Shown here: positions 5,783-9,877 of the stretch, in pieces | Numbering within the stretch: the first letter of the stretch is position 1 | Layout of the letters: each line of letters begins with the position of its first letter | Assembly: GCA_028868455.1 (NCBI GenBank) | Contig: JAGWUK010000070.1 | Span: 1 to 9,877, forward strand | Reading direction: 5' to 3' | From: Burkholderiales bacterium | GTDB lineage: Bacteria; Pseudomonadota; Gammaproteobacteria; Burkholderiales; Burkholderiaceae_D | Length of the DNA: 9,877 nt | Notes under the pieces: generated by a model | Seen by the model: only the letters and a program-made list of their open reading frames with translations | The model's database searches: none | Told to the model about the DNA's origin: nothing | Position numbers and translations under genes: made by a program

Positions 5783-8494
5783 ATGCGAACCATGTTATCG
5801 ACCAGAACAAAAGCCACCTTTCTGCAGGTGCTGGCACTGGCTCTGGTCTATGCCCTGGCGGGGCGCGCTTCGCAATTATTGGCGATTCCGCCCGGTTACT
5901 CCATTGCCGTCTATCCGCCAGCTGGCATCGCACTGGGTGTGATTCTGGCTTTCGGCCAGCGTCTGTTGCCGGGCGTCACGCTAGGTTCCTTTCTGCTCAA
6001 CGTCTTTATCAGTTACGAGCATTCCGGACAGATTACGGGCAATGCGATCGCGCTGGCGGCGGTGATTGCCTGCGGTGCCACCTTGCAGGCCACGATAGGC
6101 AGCCGCATCATTCGCGAAAGACTGCATGGCGATCTGGCTCTGGACGCAGATCATGCGATTTTTTATTTCTTTCTGTACGGCGGTGTATTTGCCTGCCTGA
6201 TCAGCAGCAGCGTCGGCGTGGCGTCACTGGTCATCCTGAATGTCTTGCCGATGCGCGATGCCATCAGCAACTGGATCACCTGGTGGGCTGGCGATACGCT
6301 GGGAGTGCTCACGATCACACCGGTTATTCTGGTGTTGTACGGCAAACCCAAAGATATCTGGCGCTCACGCCGCTGGAGCGTGTTACTGCCGCTGGCCGTC
6401 TGCCTGTTCATGGTCATTACCGCTTTTGCCTTTATCCGTCACCGCGAAAATCAAAAACAGCAACTGGAATTCCGTCTTGAGGCCGAACGCGTCAGTCAGA
6501 ATCTGCAGAACAAGCTGAACCGGCACGCCGATATCATGCAAAACATCGAACGCCTGTATGCCAGTTCCTACGCCGTTGATCGCGATGAATTCTCGACTTT
6601 TGTCGAATATGCCCTGGCGAATTACAAAGCTATTTCCTGTTTATCGTGGGCGCCGAAAGTCAGCCATCAGCAAAGAGAAGCGTTTGAAACCTCGGTGCTG
6701 CGCGAAGGTTTTATCAACTTTCACGTGAAAGAACGCGACGACAATGGTCAGATGGTGACAGCTGCACAAAGAGACGATTATTTCCCGCTCAAATTTATTG
6801 AACCTTTTGCGCCCGCCACCTTCGGTTTTGATATGGGTTCCAGCACGGTACGTCGTAACGCCATTGAAGACGCCAGAGACAGCGGACACCTGACCGTCAC
6901 CGATCCGCTGACGCCATTCAACGATCACTCGAGCCAGTTGGCGGTCATGCTGTTTGCCCCCGTCTACAGTCGCGGACATACGCTGGACAACATAGAACAC
7001 CGGCGCGCAGCATTCATCGGTGTGGTAGTCAGTAAAATCAGGATGGGCGATCTGGTCAGCGATGTCTTGTCTCACGAAGAGAAAAACAATCTGCTGGTGA
7101 AATTTTACGATCTGTCCTACCCCGGTAAAGACGGCATCTTTATTAACAATATTACGCAACTCGACAACACTTATCTGTATCAGTCGACCATCAACTTCGG
7201 CGGCAAACAATATGCGTTTCTGGCACAACCATCTGACGCCTATTGGCATGAACATGTTTCGTGGATCACCTGGATCACGATGGTCGGCGGTCTGCTGTTT
7301 TCTGGTTTGCTGGGTGCTTATCTGCTGATGGCAACAGCGCATACCTACGGTGTGGAAAATCTGGTCAAACAAAGAACCGCGCAATTGCATGACAGCGAAG
7401 AGCGCCTGCGTACCATCCTGAGCAACGCTGCCGAAGGCATACTGACTACCGACGAAAATGGCGTGATCGAATCCGCCAATCAATCCGCCGACATGTTGTT
7501 TACGGATTCAAGCGGCACCCTGGTCGGCACCCATCTGCTGAATTTATTCCCGAATCCGGAATCCCAGGCGTTTCTGTCGCATCATCTGCAAGTGACGGGC
7601 AACACGATTTATGGCGGCGCGCCAAAAATCGGTGACCGGATTGAAGTGCTGGGTCGCAAAAAAAACGGCGCCAGCATACCGCTGGAACTGGCGATCAGCA
7701 AAGCCCGGCTGGGCGACCAAACTCTGCTGGTCATCATCCTGCATGATTTATCCGAAATTAAACGCGCTCAAAAACTGAAAAGCGAATTCGTTTCTGCCGT
7801 GTCGCATGAACTACGCACACCGCTGACCTCCATACGCGGCGTACTCGGTTTACTGGTCGGCGGCGTCGGCGGCGCCGTATCGGATCAGGCGAAATCCATG
7901 CTGGTCATGGCCAACGATAATGCCACCCGGCTGACGACGCTGATCAACGATTTGCTGGATTTTGAAAAACTCGAATACGGCAGCCTGCATTTTCATTTTG
8001 AGACCTTGTCATTGACCGATCTGGTCAAAAAGTCTATCCAGTCCAATCTCGGTTATGCGCAGAATTTTGGTGTCAATATGCGCTTCGATTTCTCTTCCGC
8101 CGTTGTCCATCAAGTACATGTCGATGCGCAGCGATTCATTCAGGTATTGTCAAACCTGCTTTCAAATGCCATCAAGTTCTCGCGCGAAAACGGCCAGGTC
8201 GATATCCGCATTTCTGAAAAAAACGGCTGGGCAAAAGTCGAAATCCAGGATTATGGCATCGGTATTTCTGAGGAATTTAAAAGCAGTATTTTTCAAAAAT
8301 TCACGCAAGAAGACGCCAAAGCGGCGCGCAAATATGCCGGTACCGGGTTGGGTTTAAGCCTCAGTAAAACCATGATAGAAAAAATGAGCGGCAAAATCGG
8401 CTTTACCAGTGTGGAAGGCCAGGGTTCCATTTTCTATCTGATTTTGCCCGTCGTCAGCAGCGCTGCCGTGACACCGTCTGCCACCGTAGGATAG
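5783..8494 (+). CDS. Membrane sensor histidine kinase with MASE1, CHASE and PAS domains
   Basis: 903 residues. Residues about 10-220 form a multi-helix MASE1 sensor (start ATFLQVLALALVYALAGRAS, YPPAGIALG motif). About 268-430 is a CHASE domain outside the membrane (DEFSTFVEY, LSWAPKV, later TDPLTPF and FAPVYSRG). A further membrane helix lies near 494-518. A PAS domain starts around 540 (RLRTILSNAAEGILTTDENG). HisKA carries the phospho-acceptor His675 in SHELRTPLTSIRG. The ATPase domain has the N box (Asn795 in LLSNAIKF), G1 DYGIGIS (Asp823) and G2 GTGLGLS (853-859). All catalytic parts are present; no receiver domain is attached and no response regulator is in the window. The ligand is unknown. 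It lies 25 bases after the ATPase gene, so the two are likely co-transcribed. A second ATG at 5792 is possible. Its last 61 bases overlap the convergent SDR gene. Confidence 0.92.
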   Translation: MRTMLSTRTKATFLQVLALALVYALAGRASQLLAIPPGYSIAVYPPAGIALGVILAFGQRLLPGVTLGSFLLNVFISYEHSGQITGNAIALAAVIACGATLQATIGSRIIRERLHGDLALDADHAIFYFFLYGGVFACLISSSVGVASLVILNVLPMRDAISNWITWWAGDTLGVLTITPVILVLYGKPKDIWRSRRWSVLLPLAVCLFMVITAFAFIRHRENQKQQLEFRLEAERVSQNLQNKLNRHADIMQNIERLYASSYAVDRDEFSTFVEYALANYKAISCLSWAPKVSHQQREAFETSVLREGFINFHVKERDDNGQMVTAAQRDDYFPLKFIEPFAPATFGFDMGSSTVRRNAIEDARDSGHLTVTDPLTPFNDHSSQLAVMLFAPVYSRGHTLDNIEHRRAAFIGVVVSKIRMGDLVSDVLSHEEKNNLLVKFYDLSYPGKDGIFINNITQLDNTYLYQSTINFGGKQYAFLAQPSDAYWHEHVSWITWITMVGGLLFSGLLGAYLLMATAHTYGVENLVKQRTAQLHDSEERLRTILSNAAEGILTTDENGVIESANQSADMLFTDSSGTLVGTHLLNLFPNPESQAFLSHHLQVTGNTIYGGAPKIGDRIEVLGRKKNGASIPLELAISKARLGDQTLLVIILHDLSEIKRAQKLKSEFVSAVSHELRTPLTSIRGVLGLLVGGVGGAVSDQAKSMLVMANDNATRLTTLINDLLDFEKLEYGSLHFHFETLSLTDLVKKSIQSNLGYAQNFGVNMRFDFSSAVVHQVHVDAQRFIQVLSNLLSNAIKFSRENGQVDIRISEKNGWAKVEIQDYGIGISEEFKSSIFQKFTQEDAKAARKYAGTGLGLSLSKTMIEKMSGKIGFTSVEGQGSIFYLILPVVSSAAVTPSATVG

Positions 8495-9336
8495 GTCAGC
8501 CGGATACCCAGTTCGGATTTAATGCGCCGGTTTGCCATACGGCGCGACTCGGACATAAATGACAACAAGGCAGGCGAGACCTGGCGCGCCAGTTCCGCAC
8601 GCGGCAAACGTGGCGGACGCAACACCTGAAAAGCATCGGCCACCAGATCAAAATACGCCCCCATCTTCAACTGACTGTCATCCACTGCATGATAAACGCG
8701 CGATGGTCGTGCACGAAATAAAGCCAAGCGTATCAGTTGCGCCAGATCGTCAGCATGAATATGGTTGGTGTAAACATCATCGTCTTCGTTCAAGGCCGGT
8801 GTTCCTTTTTGCAAACGCTCCAGTGGCAATCGGTTTGATGCATAAATACCCGGCACCCGCAAAATAGACAGGCAGGAACCGGTGCGCCCGGCCCATGCGC
8901 GCAAGGTCTGTTCGGCAGCGACACGCCGCTGCGCGCGCGCATTATGCGGTGCGACCGGACGGGTCTCGTCAAAGTACACGCCACCACAATCGCCGTAAAC
9001 ACCGGTCGTGCTGACATAAACAAGGCGACTCTTGTCGGGTAAAATGGCGAGCAAATTTTTCGTCCGGATATCGCATTCGCCTTCGGCGCGTGGTGGCGCC
9101 AGATGCAACACCCATGTTGCCAGTCCGGCCAGACGCTTCAGCGAAGAAGGATTGTCGAGATCGGCAACAACAGGAATGGCGCCAGCAGCACGTAATTCTG
9201 CGCAACGCGAAGCCTGACTGGTCAGGGCAAACATGCGAAAATGTGCGCTGAACAGCGGCAGCAAACGCATGCCGACATCGCCGCAACCGACCACCAGCAA
9301 ACGCGGTTTTCCGAATTTTATTAACTGTTTTTTCAT
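8434..9336 (-). CDS. SDR-family NAD(P)-dependent epimerase/dehydratase-like protein
   Basis: 300 residues from the ATG at 9336. The Rossmann loop is LLVVGCGDVG (13-22, GxGxxG at 17-22), followed by VVADL (residues 56-60), HLAPP at 78-82, and STTGVYGDCGG with Tyr114, the likely catalytic tyrosine. The lysine usual four residues after this tyrosine in SDR enzymes is not seen (Y-G-D-C-G), as in the atypical YeeZ-like epimerase group. Later blocks (ILRVPGIYASNRLPLERLQ, YTNHIHADDLAQLI) match that group. Substrate unknown; probably cytoplasmic. The frame continues upstream to ATGs at 9387/9384, but the stretch there does not resemble the family and would overlap the divergent gene; no start has a good ribosome site. 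Its 3' end overlaps the kinase gene by 61 bases. Confidence 0.85.
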   Translation of the reverse strand: MKKQLIKFGKPRLLVVGCGDVGMRLLPLFSAHFRMFALTSQASRCAELRAAGAIPVVADLDNPSSLKRLAGLATWVLHLAPPRAEGECDIRTKNLLAILPDKSRLVYVSTTGVYGDCGGVYFDETRPVAPHNARAQRRVAAEQTLRAWAGRTGSCLSILRVPGIYASNRLPLERLQKGTPALNEDDDVYTNHIHADDLAQLIRLALFRARPSRVYHAVDDSQLKMGAYFDLVADAFQVLRPPRLPRAELARQVSPALLSFMSESRRMANRRIKSELGIRLTYPTVADGVTAALLTTGKIR

Positions 9337-9348
9337 ATTCAGGATTGT

Positions 9349-9877
9349 ATGACTTTTCAAGTAACCGTGATCCCCAGCGGTCATCAATTTAGCTGCGACG
9401 AAGGTGAAACCGTATTGACTGCAGCGCTGCGCGCCGGTATCGGCTTACCTTACGGTTGTAAAAACGGCGCCTGCGGCTCGTGCAAAGGCAAGGTCGTTTC
9501 CGGCAAGGTCAGTCACAACCCGCACCAGCAAAAAGCCTTGCCTGAAGCCGAAGCGGCGCAAGGCATGTCCTTATTTTGCTGCGCAAAACCGGAAACCGAC
9601 CTGACCATCGAAGCGCGCGAAATCCTCGCCAGCGGCGAATTCCCTGTGAAAAAAATGCCTACGCGCGTCGCCAAGTTAGAGAAATTGTCAGACGATGTCA
9701 TGCTGATCGCCTTGCAATTGCCCGCCAACGAAAGGCTGCAATACCGCGCCGGCCAGTACATAGAATTCATGCTGCGCGATGGCAAACGCCGCAGCTACAG
9801 CATGGCCACGGCGCCAGAATCGGACCAGCCGCTGGCGCTGCACATCCGCCACATGCCGGGCGGCCTGTTCACCGACC
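9349..9877 (+). CDS. Ferredoxin-FNR flavoprotein reductase, CDP-6-deoxy-delta-3,4-glucoseen reductase type (partial, 3' end missing)
   Basis: At least 176 codons are visible from the ATG at 9349 and no stop occurs before the window ends. Residues 1-90 form a plant-type [2Fe-2S] ferredoxin domain: Cys37, Cys42 and Cys45 in YGCKNGACGSCKGK, and Cys77 or Cys78 in LFCCAKP as fourth ligand. From about residue 100 comes the start of the FAD-binding ferredoxin-reductase domain (VAKLEKLSDDVMLIALQLP, then RAGQYIEFML) with the FAD motif RSYS at 148-151. The NAD domain must follow outside the window. The domain order, iron-sulfur first, and the sequence resemble the proteins annotated as CDP-6-deoxyglucoseen reductase in Burkholderiales; the true substrate may differ. 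A weak AGGA site (9341-9344) precedes the start. It is divergent from the SDR gene with only 12 bases between starts. Confidence 0.88.
   Translation, partial: MTFQVTVIPSGHQFSCDEGETVLTAALRAGIGLPYGCKNGACGSCKGKVVSGKVSHNPHQQKALPEAEAAQGMSLFCCAKPETDLTIEAREILASGEFPVKKMPTRVAKLEKLSDDVMLIALQLPANERLQYRAGQYIEFMLRDGKRRSYSMATAPESDQPLALHIRHMPGGLFTD

Noticed and set aside
6641..7483. 280-codon open frame on the minus strand inside the kinase gene
   Set aside because: It lies wholly antisense to a gene with clear CHASE and membrane domains and its translation has no recognisable family or ribosome site.

Overview
The window (about 53% GC by eye) looks like a chromosomal stretch of a betaproteobacterium, most likely Burkholderiales/Oxalobacteraceae (Herminiimonas- or Janthinobacterium-like). 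This rests on protein character: a DUF3016 protein, a glycine-zipper SlyB-type lipoprotein, a MASE1/CHASE sensor kinase and a CDP-6-deoxyglucoseen-reductase-type flavoprotein. It is an inference, not a database match. No tRNA, rRNA, insertion sequence, phage gene or CRISPR array is visible, and codon and base use look even throughout.

Layout. 1-328 is the C-terminal end of a membrane-anchored PH-like hypothetical protein. 547-1020 (+) is a secreted DsrE-family protein closed by a strong intrinsic terminator at 1052-1086. On the minus strand lie a glycine-zipper outer-membrane lipoprotein (2272-1823, TTG start) with a hairpin terminator, and a periplasmic DUF3016 protein (1637-1122). The DUF3016 gene has its own upstream region with an unusual 10-bp direct repeat. 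From 2531 four genes run on the plus strand: a family-6 hypoxanthine/deoxyinosine-DNA glycosylase, a spermidine-synthase-like methyltransferase-fold protein, a stand-alone GspE/PulE-type secretion ATPase, and a 903-residue MASE1-CHASE-PAS histidine kinase. The last three are closely spaced and probably co-transcribed. The kinase gene overlaps the 3' end of a convergent SDR-type NAD-dependent epimerase (9336-8434). That gene in turn starts only 12 bp from a divergent ferredoxin/FNR-type reductase gene that runs off the window (9349 onward, no stop in view).

How they work together. The first third encodes envelope proteins (periplasmic DsrE, DUF3016, lipoprotein). The middle combines DNA repair and SAM-fold enzymology with a possible signalling/motor pair. 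The ATPase has no pilin or secretin partners and the kinase has no response regulator in view, so their partners must lie elsewhere. I see no clear new multi-gene system. The best leads are the ATPase-kinase pair, the direct-repeat promoter upstream of the DUF3016 gene, and the very compact divergent and convergent arrangements around the SDR gene.
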